A DNA stretch of 58,523 bases from a virus: positions 1-58,523 of the IMG/VR virus record IMGVR_UViG_3300046559_000883. The stretch is one strand, 5' to 3'. Positions 24,042 to 32,157 of the stretch are shown piece after piece. The notes under the pieces are model-generated. The model ran no database searches, had not been told where the DNA came from, and saw nothing but the letters and a program-made list of their open reading frames with translations. Numbering within the stretch: position 1 is the first letter of the stretch; every line of letters starts with the position of its first letter. A program made the position numbers and the translations under genes.

Positions 24042-24208
24042 TTGGGTTTGGCTTTCTGCGCCTTCTGGCGCTTTGCTTCGGCGGCTGCGTCTGCCTGTTG
24101 CTGCGGGGTGCCTGGGCAGCGGTGGACGGACCAGACCATGACCTTGCCGGGCGGGGGTTCGGGGAAGCGGGTGCCGCAAGTCGGGCAAGTGCCGAGTTTG
24201 CGGTTCAT
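24038..24208 (-). CDS. Small zinc-ribbon protein
   Basis: 56 aa, ATG at 24208. C-P-T-C-G-T-R-F-P then H-R-C gives a plausible zinc site; the second half is a basic Ala/Lys helix. Unknown. Confidence 0.6.
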   Translation of the reverse strand: MNRKLGTCPTCGTRFPEPPPGKVMVWSVHRCPGTPQQQADAAAEAKRQKAQKAKPK

Positions 24209-24357
24209 CGGCTCGCCCCTACGCGCACCGGCGATCCGAGGCAGTAGCAGCGCGACGGCGTTGGGCCCCAGCTCCAACCGCAGCGCTTGCAGGTTGCGGT
24301 GCCGCTCTTCCAGCGGACGGCGCGAGCGAGGCGGGCGAGTAGGTCGGCGAGGCTCAC
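24205..24357 (-). CDS. Small Cys-rich protein (50 aa)
   Basis: GTG at 24357 overlaps the HNH gene stop, and its TGA overlaps the next ATG. Contains C-K-R-C-G-W-S-W-G and C-Y-C-L-G, a rubredoxin-like knuckle pair. Both junctions fit the operon pattern, which supports a real gene. Unknown function. Confidence 0.6.
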   Translation of the reverse strand: MSLADLLARLARAVRWKSGTATCKRCGWSWGPTPSRCYCLGSPVRVGASR

Positions 24358-24851
24358 TTGCTTCTCCCATTCACCTCAAGTTCGATCTTCATGGCAACCA
24401 TGAGCAGCGCAATCTCGTCTGCACGCCAGGACCTGGAACCGCGACCCAGGTTGCACGCGTCACATGTCGTCACGAGGTTCGAGTCGCTAAACAGCAAGTC
24501 GTCCGGGACACCGAAGCGCTTGCCCTGGTCCACGCTCACCAAATGGCCAACGTGCAGCACGCCGTCGTTAGGTCCGCCTCCGCATTCACGGCAACGATGG
24601 TGGTCGCGTTCAAGAATGCGTGAGCGCTGGCTCGGCTTGATATCAGGGCGCGTCTTGACGTGAGTCTGTGGCTCGCCTGTCTCCGCCTTCGGCGCGTTGT
24701 AGACGAGCACCTCCTCCGTGCTCTCACGCGTGCACGGGATGCAAAAGATGCATGCCTGTCCGTTGCGGTCGTCACGCACCCCGTCTAGACCACCGCAGCG
24801 CTTACACGGACGACTCATGCGATATACGGGCACACCATCAAGCTGCAACAT
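24354..24851 (-). CDS. HNH endonuclease
   Basis: 165 aa, ATG at 24851 sharing a base with the helicase stop. N-terminal C-K-R-C-G-G and C-I-F-C-I-P-C form one zinc site. The HNH domain spans about residues 85-150: R-S-R-I-L-E-R-D-H-H-R-C-R-E-C-G, L-H-V-G-H-L-V-S-V, N-L-V-T-T-C-D-A-C-N. It likely nicks or cuts DNA, either in packaging/recombination or as a mobile nuclease. Its place in the replication cluster is noted. Confidence 0.82.
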   Translation of the reverse strand: MLQLDGVPVYRMSRPCKRCGGLDGVRDDRNGQACIFCIPCTRESTEEVLVYNAPKAETGEPQTHVKTRPDIKPSQRSRILERDHHRCRECGGGPNDGVLHVGHLVSVDQGKRFGVPDDLLFSDSNLVTTCDACNLGRGSRSWRADEIALLMVAMKIELEVNGRSK

Positions 24852-26695
24852 CAGTACTTCCTTCCGTTGTAGACCGTCATCCCCGTGAAGCTCGCCGTGG
24901 CCGCTTCGAACTCCAGCTCCAGTGGACTCGACAGGCGAGGGCCGTCCTTGTTTTTCTCGACGGCGATGAACCGGCGCCACTCGTCGATCTTCGTGTCCGC
25001 GTCTTCCTTCGGGCGCTGAATCGATCCGATGATGACGTGCTCGGCCATGTTCTCGAGATCGCCAGACTCCTTCAGGTCGTGCATGTCGGGACGCTTGTTG
25101 TCCTCCATGCGTTTCAATTGCGACAGGATCAGGCCGCTCGAGCCGGAGACCTTGATCGCCTCGATGAACGTGCGGGCGATGTGCGTCACCTCGACGCGAC
25201 GGTCAGGGCAACGCCGCGTGCACGAGAAGGCTTGCAGGTAGTCGACGATTACGAGGTCAAGATCGCGCTTCGCGCAGATGAGCCGGATCGCCTCGCCCAT
25301 CTTCTCCGCTGGCTTGCCGATGCCGTTCACGAAGAACGGGTCCGCCTCGGCGTCGTTCAGCGACGCCATCATGCGATGCACGTCGTCGGGCGTGACCTTG
25401 TTGTCGCGAATGGCCACGGCGTTCACGCGGGCGCGGCGCGACATAATCCTGGCGCCGTAGGTGTCGTCCGTGTCCTCGCCGCTCACGAGTAGGACGCGCT
25501 TGCCGGCAGCGAGGCAAGCTTCGGCCGCCAGGATTGCCAGGGAACTCTTGCCCCAGGACGTGGGTGCCCCGAGAACCGTGACCATGCCCCGTCGGAACCC
25601 GCCGATGATCTGGTCGATGAGCTCGATGCCCGACGGGGCGCCGCCGCGAGGCTTCTCGGTTGTGCACCTGGCGAGGACCCCGTTCAGGAGCTCGGCAACG
25701 CTCCGGACCCCGAAGGCTTGGATTGGGTCCGCGGAGGCGTCTGGCTGCCCCGTGGACGCGTCTTCCTCGCCGGGGTGGGCCGGACGTGGTTCGACCGGCT
25801 GAGCGTCGGGGTCGGGCCGCGGAACGCTCGCAGGGGTCCGACGCCAGTCCCGGTCCTCGTCGAGCTTGTACCCGAAGGGCACCTTGGCCGCGTTCGCCGC
25901 GTCGCGGACCTTGTGCACGAGCTCCCGCTCGCGCCACGGGGGCTGGCACCGAGGGTTGTACTCGGACATCAGCATCGCGAACGCGGTGGTCTCATTCAGT
26001 CCGAAGCCACGGACGAGCGCGAGGGCGGCTTGCCAAAGCGCTGTGTGCCCGCCCGAGCCCGAGATCGCCGGCGGCATCTTCGCGAGGTACGCACTGGCCC
26101 GCTCTTCGGCTCCGACTTCGCGGGGAGGCGGGCGGTAGACCGGAGCAGTGGCTGGCGCGACCGTCTTCGCCTGGGCCAGGATGGCGTCGGGGTCGAGCGG
26201 GTCGCCCTGCATCCAGCGCGCCTCGAACGTGTGCTCACTCGGGGAACCCGGCATGAACCAGAACCGCGACGGGTCCTTCGGAGCCTGGTCGACGTCGTTC
26301 GGCGCGAGCGCCGCCCAGATCGCCTGATACTCCTCGGGTGTCACGAGTCGCGAGAACGGCAGGATCACGCGACAGCGAGGCTCCGCCGGCTTGTGCTTCC
26401 GCGTGGTGTGCACGAGGCCATAGTTGTTGTCCCAGAGTTTCAGGACGTCCGCGGTGGGTGGGCCGTTGTCGTAGTCCAGCACGAGCGCGCTCATGGCCTT
26501 GACGTTCCGCAGTTCGCGCTTCGCCGGATCGAACACCCCGGCGGACCAGCCGGAATGCTCCTGGTCGCCACGAAACTCGGTCCAGTGCGAGAAGTGCATG
26601 AACAGCCGCCCCCATGGCATCTTGCGCGGCACACCGTCGGTGCGGACAAGCGAGGGCCAAAACGTGATCTCGGCTTCCGGAATATTGCGGCTCAT
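24851..26695 (-). CDS. Primase-helicase fusion (AEP-like primase plus DnaB/RecA helicase)
   Basis: 614 aa, ATG at 26695. N-terminal part resembles archaeo-eukaryotic primase modules: V-L-D-Y-D-N-G (about 72-78) and H-T-T-R-K-H-K-P-A-E-P-R-C-R-V (about 96-110), followed by a PriCT-like helical region (about 200-275). Pro-rich linker at about 285-320. The C-terminal helicase has Walker A G-A-P-T-S-W-G-K-S-S (about 376-385) and Walker B L-V-I-V-D-Y-L-Q (about 481-488). It should synthesise primers and unwind DNA at the fork. Confidence 0.85.
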   Translation of the reverse strand: MSRNIPEAEITFWPSLVRTDGVPRKMPWGRLFMHFSHWTEFRGDQEHSGWSAGVFDPAKRELRNVKAMSALVLDYDNGPPTADVLKLWDNNYGLVHTTRKHKPAEPRCRVILPFSRLVTPEEYQAIWAALAPNDVDQAPKDPSRFWFMPGSPSEHTFEARWMQGDPLDPDAILAQAKTVAPATAPVYRPPPREVGAEERASAYLAKMPPAISGSGGHTALWQAALALVRGFGLNETTAFAMLMSEYNPRCQPPWRERELVHKVRDAANAAKVPFGYKLDEDRDWRRTPASVPRPDPDAQPVEPRPAHPGEEDASTGQPDASADPIQAFGVRSVAELLNGVLARCTTEKPRGGAPSGIELIDQIIGGFRRGMVTVLGAPTSWGKSSLAILAAEACLAAGKRVLLVSGEDTDDTYGARIMSRRARVNAVAIRDNKVTPDDVHRMMASLNDAEADPFFVNGIGKPAEKMGEAIRLICAKRDLDLVIVDYLQAFSCTRRCPDRRVEVTHIARTFIEAIKVSGSSGLILSQLKRMEDNKRPDMHDLKESGDLENMAEHVIIGSIQRPKEDADTKIDEWRRFIAVEKNKDGPRLSSPLELEFEAATASFTGMTVYNGRKY

Positions 26696-27624
26696 CGCAT
26701 GCCCAGCCTTTCCATTTCGGCAATCATGTCTCCGACCCCGACGTCTGGGTTCGCGCCGACCGCCGCCTCGGCGACGCGCATGAACTTCTCGATGTGCCCC
26801 GCGTCCCGAAGCGCGAGCTCGATGGTCGTCTGGCGGTTCTCGACGTGCCACCGGTCGAGCCAGATCCCGGTGCAGGCGAGCACGAGGTGCTCCGGCTTGA
26901 ACTCTTTCAGCCTTGCCCCGATGAGTTTACGTCGCGCGGCGGTCAGGACGGGGGGATGGCCGCTCCGGTTCTTGGTCCGCCACCCCGAGACGTAGGCGTC
27001 GAACACCTCGGCAGCTGGTCCACGGCGCTCGGGCTCCGGATCTGGGGCGACCAGCACGAGTTGCGGCGGGTTGCGTGGAAGCTCAGGATCTCGAGCCTCC
27101 GGACCGCCGCCGAAAGAATCCGGGCCTGACGGCCCGGGAGGCCCGTCAGGGCCGTTCTTTTCTTTCTTATGGACAGGGGCAGGGGCAGGGGTTGGATTTT
27201 GCTGCTCGTTTGCTCTATGGGTTGAACTTTGCTGCTCGTTTGCTGTAGCAATTGCTTGCCCGTTTGCTTGATTCGTTTCCTCCTTTTGCTTGCGTTTCTG
27301 TGCGGCCTTGCTGCCACCTCTAGCGCCAGCGGCAGACCGGACGGCGCTCTTTGCGTCGAGTTCCTCGGCCGAGAGGTTCCACTCGAGGTAGTCGTGGATC
27401 TGGTACTCGTCGACCGATACGACCTCAAGAAGCCCGGCGGTGATGAGCCGTGTCCACAGCCGGTGCGGTCCGATGGTGAGCGCGATGTCGACGGGAACGA
27501 GCCCGTTCTGCCGGTGGCATGCGGACCACTGGCCTGCGCGGCACCAGGCACCATAGGCTTCGTTGCCCGCCTTCACCACCTTGCGGTGGAAGGCGCCTTG
27601 ATCGTCGAGACGGAACCAGCTCAT
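26692..27624 (-). CDS. Replisome organiser / replication initiation protein
   Basis: 310 aa. Residues 1-90 are a winged-helix domain like phage initiators (W-F-R-L-D-D-Q-G-A-F-H-R-K-V, I-G-P-H-R-L-W-T-R-L-I, I-H-D-Y-L-E-W-N). A low-complexity linker (about 95-190) contains A-N-E-Q-Q twice, encoded by DNA iterons. The C-terminal domain (about 200-300) is DnaD/organiser-like and probably loads the helicase encoded just downstream. Lambda O has the same arrangement of initiator with origin inside its gene. Confidence 0.78.
   Translation of the reverse strand: MSWFRLDDQGAFHRKVVKAGNEAYGAWCRAGQWSACHRQNGLVPVDIALTIGPHRLWTRLITAGLLEVVSVDEYQIHDYLEWNLSAEELDAKSAVRSAAGARGGSKAAQKRKQKEETNQANGQAIATANEQQSSTHRANEQQNPTPAPAPVHKKEKNGPDGPPGPSGPDSFGGGPEARDPELPRNPPQLVLVAPDPEPERRGPAAEVFDAYVSGWRTKNRSGHPPVLTAARRKLIGARLKEFKPEHLVLACTGIWLDRWHVENRQTTIELALRDAGHIEKFMRVAEAAVGANPDVGVGDMIAEMERLGMR
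27125..27300. other. Probable replication origin with iterons
   Basis: Inside the initiator gene linker. TTTGCTGCTCGTTTGCT is exactly repeated at 27198-27214 and 27228-27244; the repeat extends to 26 bp (27189-27214 and 27219-27244) with two mismatches. Degenerate copies follow at 27252-27268 and about 27284-27300. Next to them are three CAGGGG repeats (27174-27191), a pyrimidine-rich AT-richer patch (27155-27170), a DnaA-box-like TTATGGACA (27167-27175, seven of nine) and a stem CCTGACGG/CCGTCAGG (27125-27132, 27143-27150). This resembles lambda ori within gene O. Confidence 0.6.
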
Positions 27625-27974
27625 GCACTCACCTTCGCCAATGCCGGCCTGATTCTAGCAACTACGGCCATGCGCACATTCTCTCGTGACACCTCGGTCC
27701 GGTGCGTGCGAATGCACCGAAGCACAGTCGCGTGATGACGACCAAATGAGTCCCCGATCTCGAATAGGGAGTAGTAGTGCGGCAGCGAATGAAGTTCATG
27801 CCAGACATGCCGGCGAGCTCGAATAGCACTCAATCGTTTGGAATCGCCCAGCACCTCGCCCAACATCGCCCCCCGCCTGGCGCACACCTCCTCGGCAAGC
27901 TGAAGCCACGTCCTGCCATCCGGCAGCCGCCGCACTGCCAGGTTGCACTCCACGTCGTCCGCCGTGAGCTTCAT
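27621..27974 (-). CDS. DnaA domain IV-like DNA-binding protein
   Basis: 117 aa. Residues about 48-100 match the C-terminal DNA-binding domain of DnaA: A-I-R-A-R-R-H-V-W-H-E-L, Y-S-L-F-E-I-G-D-S-F-G-R-H-H-A-T-V-L. The last part is the DnaA signature (F-G-x-x-D/H-x-T-V-L). No AAA+ ATPase domain is present. It sits directly upstream of the replisome organiser and probably helps bind the origin or competes with host DnaA. Confidence 0.78.
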   Translation of the reverse strand: MKLTADDVECNLAVRRLPDGRTWLQLAEEVCARRGAMLGEVLGDSKRLSAIRARRHVWHELHSLPHYYSLFEIGDSFGRHHATVLRCIRTHRTEVSRENVRMAVVARIRPALAKVSA

Positions 27975-29224
27975 CGGATCTCCTCCCCCCGCCGCCTGAC
28001 CCGCGCACTCGGCGCCGTGGCCCGGCGGTAGGCCTCCTGCGCCGCAACGTCCGCGGTATCCAGCTCGTCGCCCGGTACGTAGTCGAGAAGGACCACCTCA
28101 AGGTCGCAGGTGTCCGGATCGAGGCGATTGGCCTTCACTTTCTGTTGAACGTCCGCGTACGCCAGCACCGCCGCCCGCCACCCCACCGGGTCGAGGTCCT
28201 CCGGGCACGCGGCAATCGCGTTGTCGACGGCCACGCGGCGGAGGTGCACGGCCATGCGCTCCTCGGCGAGGAAGGCGAAGGCCGCTGCGCTACATGCCAA
28301 GCGCTTCGCGGCAGCCGGCCACGTCTCAACGTCGATGACGACCCAGGCCGGCACGACGTCGCTCAAGGTGACTCGCACCGCCTGCTCGTCAATGGCGTCC
28401 GTGTAGACGCAGACGCGGCCATGCGACACGAAGATCGGCGCGGTTGCAAATCCGGTCTGGGCGAGCACCAGGCGCAAGTCGCCGACGGTCGAGCGCTGCC
28501 CGCCGGACAAGTCAAGCGGCTTGTCGATCGTGAGCGTCTCGCCGACCTTTGGTCGCAGCAGCGGCTCCGCCTCGCCCACGTACTCCCACGGCTCTGGCAT
28601 CGTGCCGTCGACGAGCGTCACCCACCCGTGGTACGGCGCGCCCATCTTCGCCTCGGATGGCGTCTCTTCACCGGTCGACAACGCGAAGACGACGGTTTGA
28701 ACGCCGCCGGCCCAGGCGGCGCATCGCCACCGCTGCCCCACCGCCGCCTTCGGCCGAGCGGCGAGGACGAGGGTCCACAGCTCGGGGTCGGCAGTCCCGT
28801 CGACGCGGAGCAGCATGTCCGCGCCCCGTTCGCATTGCGCAAACGGGTTGTGGGGGAAACCTCCGAGCCGGAGGACGCGCCGCGGCGCGCGGTCGTAACC
28901 AGCGACGTCACCCCGCACCTGCCAGACGTCGCCCACCTGGACTCGCCTCGGCTCCGCCGCCTTCGGGGAGATACACTCGCGCTCGTAGTCTGGAACGTGC
29001 TGGTCGCGCAGTTCAAGGCCGAATGGTCTCACGAGGCCGTCTGCACCGATGGCAACGAGCTGGCCTGCCGCAACAGCAGCTCCCGCCTTCCAGGTTACGA
29101 GCGGGTGACGAATGCGCTCTTGCTCCTCCGCCTCGCCGCGGTCGCAGCACGCCGCCTTGTCCGTGCAAGCCGGCTCGTGGGGGCACCAACCGGATCCAAT
29201 CCACCTCGGGTTCTCTCGGCTCAT
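27971..29224 (-). CDS. Large unknown protein in replication cluster
   Basis: 417 aa, ATG at 29224. N-terminal C-P-H-E-P-A-C, C-C-D-R may bind metal. The rest looks all-beta with repeated V-G-D-V-W-Q-V-R-G-style strands, followed from about residue 330 by helices (R-L-A-C-S-A-A-A-F-A-F-L-A-E-E-R). Composition is suggestive of a multi-domain protein. I do not recognise a catalytic motif. Confidence 0.6.
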   Translation of the reverse strand: MSRENPRWIGSGWCPHEPACTDKAACCDRGEAEEQERIRHPLVTWKAGAAVAAGQLVAIGADGLVRPFGLELRDQHVPDYERECISPKAAEPRRVQVGDVWQVRGDVAGYDRAPRRVLRLGGFPHNPFAQCERGADMLLRVDGTADPELWTLVLAARPKAAVGQRWRCAAWAGGVQTVVFALSTGEETPSEAKMGAPYHGWVTLVDGTMPEPWEYVGEAEPLLRPKVGETLTIDKPLDLSGGQRSTVGDLRLVLAQTGFATAPIFVSHGRVCVYTDAIDEQAVRVTLSDVVPAWVVIDVETWPAAAKRLACSAAAFAFLAEERMAVHLRRVAVDNAIAACPEDLDPVGWRAAVLAYADVQQKVKANRLDPDTCDLEVVLLDYVPGDELDTADVAAQEAYRRATAPSARVRRRGEEIR

Positions 29225-29703
29225 CGTCCTGCTCCTTCCGCCTGCCACCGTTTCACCTGCCGCAGCCTCCGCGCCCTCGAACGCTTCGCCGTCTCCACGT
29301 CTTCGTCTCCGAGCATGGCGACGACGACGCGCGCGCCGACCGGCCACGGCTCGCCGTTGACATCGAGACCCTCTTCGCAATCGACGAACTCAGCCGAGAG
29401 CGAGACGACTGCGGTGTCGTTGTCGAAGAGCACGCCCTGGCAGGCGTCGAGCAGGCCCTTCGCAGCGTTGTCGACGTCAAAGCCATGCTCGTCGCGGTAG
29501 ACAATTAGGTCCACGAGATATCGCGCCCAGTCGAGCCGCCACCCCTCGAGACGATTGCGCGCGTTCAGCGCGTGCAGCGCGACGTGGCGCTTGTAGGCCT
29601 GGGACCTGCTCGGGGTGAACGCGATGACGCGGGAACCCTTGCGGACGACGCGGGGGCGGGCGAGCGCCACGCAGGGGCCGGGGACGAAGAAGGACAGAGT
29701 CAC
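29221..29703 (-). CDS. RusA-like Holliday junction resolvase
   Basis: 160 aa from GTG at 29703 (GTGA overlap). The RusA signature is clear: P-G-P at the start, R-P-R-V-V-R-K-G, then H-G-F-D-V-D-N-A-A-K-G-L-L-D-A and G-V-L-F-D-N-D-T-A-V, with the conserved Asp residues that bind metal. It resolves Holliday junctions from recombination and replication intermediates before packaging. The C-terminal basic tail is longer than in E. coli RusA. Confidence 0.85.
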   Translation of the reverse strand: MTLSFFVPGPCVALARPRVVRKGSRVIAFTPSRSQAYKRHVALHALNARNRLEGWRLDWARYLVDLIVYRDEHGFDVDNAAKGLLDACQGVLFDNDTAVVSLSAEFVDCEEGLDVNGEPWPVGARVVVAMLGDEDVETAKRSRARRLRQVKRWQAEGAGR

Positions 29704-30095
29704 TTCTTCCTCGCCTTCGTGACGTCCCCGAACACCTCGACGCGCTCCCCGCGGTCGTCCCCGTCCCGCTGAATGCTGATTCGCGCCCTGCCGTCCTTGC
29801 CGATCGTGACGTTCACATGCAGCGGCCCAATCGCCATCCAGTAGTGGCGCGCGCTCATCTGCTCCAGGTGGAGCCAGTCGTCGAGGCAGAGCTCGTCGAA
29901 GACGCTGGGCGTGACGAGCTCCCGGCAGATGACATGCAGTTGCCTGGCCGCCGTCATGTGCTTCAGCTGCGCGGGTGAGTGCCACTGCTGCGAGTAGAGC
30001 TCGACGGGATCGCCGTGGCCGAGCACCCCGCGGTGGGCGAGGATGCGCCAGCGGGAGCCGACGATCTTGCGGGTGGCCTTCTTGGGCTTCTTCAC
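29700..30095 (-). CDS. Unknown protein
   Basis: 131 aa from GTG at 30095. Lys-rich start (K-K-P-K-K-A-T-R-K). It has a middle helical part around L-H-V-I-C-R-E-L-V-T-P and a beta C-terminus (L-H-V-N-V-T-I-G-K-D-G-R-A-R-I-S-I). Not recognised. Confidence 0.58.
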   Translation of the reverse strand: MKKPKKATRKIVGSRWRILAHRGVLGHGDPVELYSQQWHSPAQLKHMTAARQLHVICRELVTPSVFDELCLDDWLHLEQMSARHYWMAIGPLHVNVTIGKDGRARISIQRDGDDRGERVEVFGDVTKARKK

Positions 30096-30760
30096 GTCCA
30101 CTCCCTCCAATCCCGCGCCCGGCAGAACGCCAGCGCTCTCTCGTCCACGAACCGATCGAACGCCGCCCGCGACTCGTGCCTCAGGCTCGACGTCGCACGC
30201 TTCGCCTCCCACGGCGCATCCTCACCGAGCCGCTCCTCGGCCTCTTCAGCCTCGCGCAGGTGGACCGCGAGCGCCTGCCCTTCCTGCGACGCCTTGGCCG
30301 CCTCTACGGCCGCAGCCCACCTCTTGGCCCCCGGCGGCACGATGCCCCGCTCTCCGGCCGCCCAGCGCGCCAGGAGCCCCTCGGCAGCCACCACGAAGTC
30401 GGCGCCTTCGCAAGCGGCCCCGTCGCGCGTCGCGAAGTTCCTGCACTCGCTCCACGTGGTGCGTCGGTCGGGGAGCTCGACGTAGCAGTCGACCTGAAAC
30501 GTGTGCGGCTTCGTGCCGTGGTACTCGTTCACCCGGACGTCGACGCCGCACCAGAGATGCTCGGCGCCGATGCCGCTCTCGTTCGGCACGCAGCGCGTGT
30601 AGTGCGCGAGGGTGATACCGCGGTCCGGCTGCTCGAGGGTGGCGGCGGGGTGGCCGAGCCAGCCGAGGGACACGTTGTCCGGCTTGACGTCGCGCTGGAC
30701 GAGGGGCGACCTCTTCGCGCGCTTCGGGCGCGGCTCGGCGAGCAAGGCGAGCTGCTTCAC
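30092..30760 (-). CDS. Unknown protein
   Basis: 222 aa from GTG at 30760. N-terminus is basic, the middle has C-G-V-D-V-R-V-N-E-Y-H-G-T-K-P-H-T-F-Q-V-D (possible enzyme strand), and the C-terminus is helical. No family assigned. Confidence 0.58.
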   Translation of the reverse strand: MKQLALLAEPRPKRAKRSPLVQRDVKPDNVSLGWLGHPAATLEQPDRGITLAHYTRCVPNESGIGAEHLWCGVDVRVNEYHGTKPHTFQVDCYVELPDRRTTWSECRNFATRDGAACEGADFVVAAEGLLARWAAGERGIVPPGAKRWAAAVEAAKASQEGQALAVHLREAEEAEERLGEDAPWEAKRATSSLRHESRAAFDRFVDERALAFCRARDWREWT

Positions 30761-31248
30761 GACCGCACCTCCGGACATCCCGCGTTGATCCAACACGCGT
30801 CAGAGCAGTAGTCCCCGACCACGCACGCGCTCGGGTAGCCGCACGACGGGCAGCGCTGGTCCGGCGGCACATAGACACCCTCCCGCGTCAGCGCCTCGAC
30901 GAGCTTCCTGTGCGGCTCCGCGTTGTCATGCTCGGGCACCTCTTCGAGCCCCTGCCGAGTGCTGCCCTCGGCTTGCGCGGGTACAGGCCGCGGATCGTCG
31001 CTGGACGCAGGGGCGAGTGATGCTTGCGCCATCATGGATAACGGCGGGGGGCCGACGCGCCGTGCGAATTCGCGGAAACCGAACCCACGTTGCGCAATGT
31101 CCAACACCCTGGCGAACCCGTGCAGGTAGACAGCGGCGACGCCAACGTTGCGCAGCGTGAAGATCGCCGCGTCGTTGCAGCCGTTGCAGACGTCGTACAT
31201 GGCGTAGACGCCAGGTCGCCCGCATTCGACACAGTGGAGCGTTCTCAC
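30757..31248 (-). CDS. Zinc-finger protein
   Basis: 163 aa from GTG at 31248. Starts with C-V-E-C-G and C-N-G-C-N (residues about 6-28); ends with C-P-S-C-G-Y-P-S-A-C-V-V-G-D-Y-C and C-W-I-N-A-G-C. Two zinc modules flank a helical middle. Unknown role. Confidence 0.6.
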   Translation of the reverse strand: MRTLHCVECGRPGVYAMYDVCNGCNDAAIFTLRNVGVAAVYLHGFARVLDIAQRGFGFREFARRVGPPPLSMMAQASLAPASSDDPRPVPAQAEGSTRQGLEEVPEHDNAEPHRKLVEALTREGVYVPPDQRCPSCGYPSACVVGDYCSDACWINAGCPEVRS

Positions 31249-31445
31249 TTCGCCTCCTTCGCCGCGGCCTCGGCGGCGAGGCACTCGGGGAGGCGACGTT
31301 CTTCCCCCTTGGGAAGTTCCGCAACCGCCTTGCCTCCGAAGAAGAAGCACCGAAGCCGTGGATCGGAGCCGGTCCATCCGAGGTGCTCGCACTCCCCGCA
31401 CGCGCGCTCCCCGGCCTCGACCTCGACAAGCAGAAGGCGCTTCAC
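31245..31445 (-). CDS. Small zinc-binding protein
   Basis: 66 aa. C-G-E-C-E-H-L-G-W near residue 17 and a later C (R-C-F-F-F-G) suggest a zinc ribbon; the tail is Glu/Ala/Lys-rich. Unknown. Confidence 0.6.
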   Translation of the reverse strand: MKRLLLVEVEAGERACGECEHLGWTGSDPRLRCFFFGGKAVAELPKGEERRLPECLAAEAAAKEAK

Positions 31446-31663
31446 TTCGACCTCCGAACCGCGTCAGTCACGAAGTCGAGCAGCAAGAACGCCAGCACCC
31501 CGGGCCAGCCCGCTGCGAGGAGGCCGCACAGAACCGCGCTCGCAAACAAGGTCCATGGGGGCCTAGGCTCGCCCTGCGGGCTGAAGAGCTCGGTGGCCAA
31601 GAGAGCGCCGGTCGCGCCGACGCCGAGCGCGTAGAGGGCGATGGCGAAGGACAGCGGGGTCAT
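31442..31663 (-). CDS. Two-helix membrane protein
   Basis: 73 aa. Transmembrane helices at about residues 4-24 (L-S-F-A-I-A-L-Y-A-L-G-V-G-A) and 38-63 (F-A-S-A-V-L-C-G-L-L-A-A-G and L-A-F-L-L-L-D). It could be a holin, but it lies far from any lysis genes. Function unknown. Confidence 0.6.
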   Translation of the reverse strand: MTPLSFAIALYALGVGATGALLATELFSPQGEPRPPWTLFASAVLCGLLAAGWPGVLAFLLLDFVTDAVRRSK

Positions 31664-32157
31664 GCGCGACTCCTTGCCAACATGCCCAGCGCGACGGCCA
31701 ACGCCTCGCCTTCAGAGCTGAGGCCGTAGCCGATGAACGGGCGCCCATGGTCATCCTCGAGCGGCTGCACGCAAAGGAGTCCGCGCTCAAACAGTGTCGC
31801 GCACGTCTCTCGTCGCGGACCGACAGCGCGCAGGTACAGTGGGCCAGCGTCGTCGTTCAAGTGGTGGAGATCGGCAATCGCTTGCAGCGTGGCGCGCTCA
31901 CGTTTCGTCAGAGGCGGCGGGGCGGGCGGAGCGAGTACATGGCCCCCGAGCAGCTCCCGCAGGGCTTCCGGGTGGCGGCGGAGGATGGCGGTGAGCTTCT
32001 CTCGGAGAGCGGCGGCAACTGCCTGACTGTCCACACCCGACTGGATCGCGGGCAAGGTGTCGACCACGGCGCTTCCGGCGATAGAGATGTAGAAATCGCC
32101 GGTGAAGCTCGGCTCAACCTTGACGAGCTCGGCGAGCAGCTTGTCCAAATCACTCAT
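31660..32157 (-). CDS. Unknown protein with helix-turn-helix-like segment
   Basis: 165 aa. Near residue 84, L-T-K-R-E-R-A-T-L-Q-A-I-A-D-L-H-H begins a winged-helix-like region with C-A-T-L-F-E-R-G-L-L and S-S-E-G-E-A-L-A. Such phage proteins often regulate or bind DNA. Overlaps the upstream gene by eight bases. Confidence 0.6.
   Translation of the reverse strand: MSDLDKLLAELVKVEPSFTGDFYISIAGSAVVDTLPAIQSGVDSQAVAAALREKLTAILRRHPEALRELLGGHVLAPPAPPPLTKRERATLQAIADLHHLNDDAGPLYLRAVGPRRETCATLFERGLLCVQPLEDDHGRPFIGYGLSSEGEALAVALGMLARSRA

Noticed and set aside
27174-27191. Three CAGGGG units considered as CRISPR or microsatellite
   Set aside because: Too short and contiguous for CRISPR; better read as part of the origin region and of a Pro/Ala codon repeat.
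28145-29500. A 451-codon plus-strand frame opposite the replication cluster
   Set aside because: Shadow of real minus-strand genes including RusA; composition is Arg/Pro-rich and not protein-like.
31442-31663. Two-helix membrane protein as a holin
   Set aside because: No endolysin or spanin nearby and it lies in an early operon; left as unknown membrane protein.
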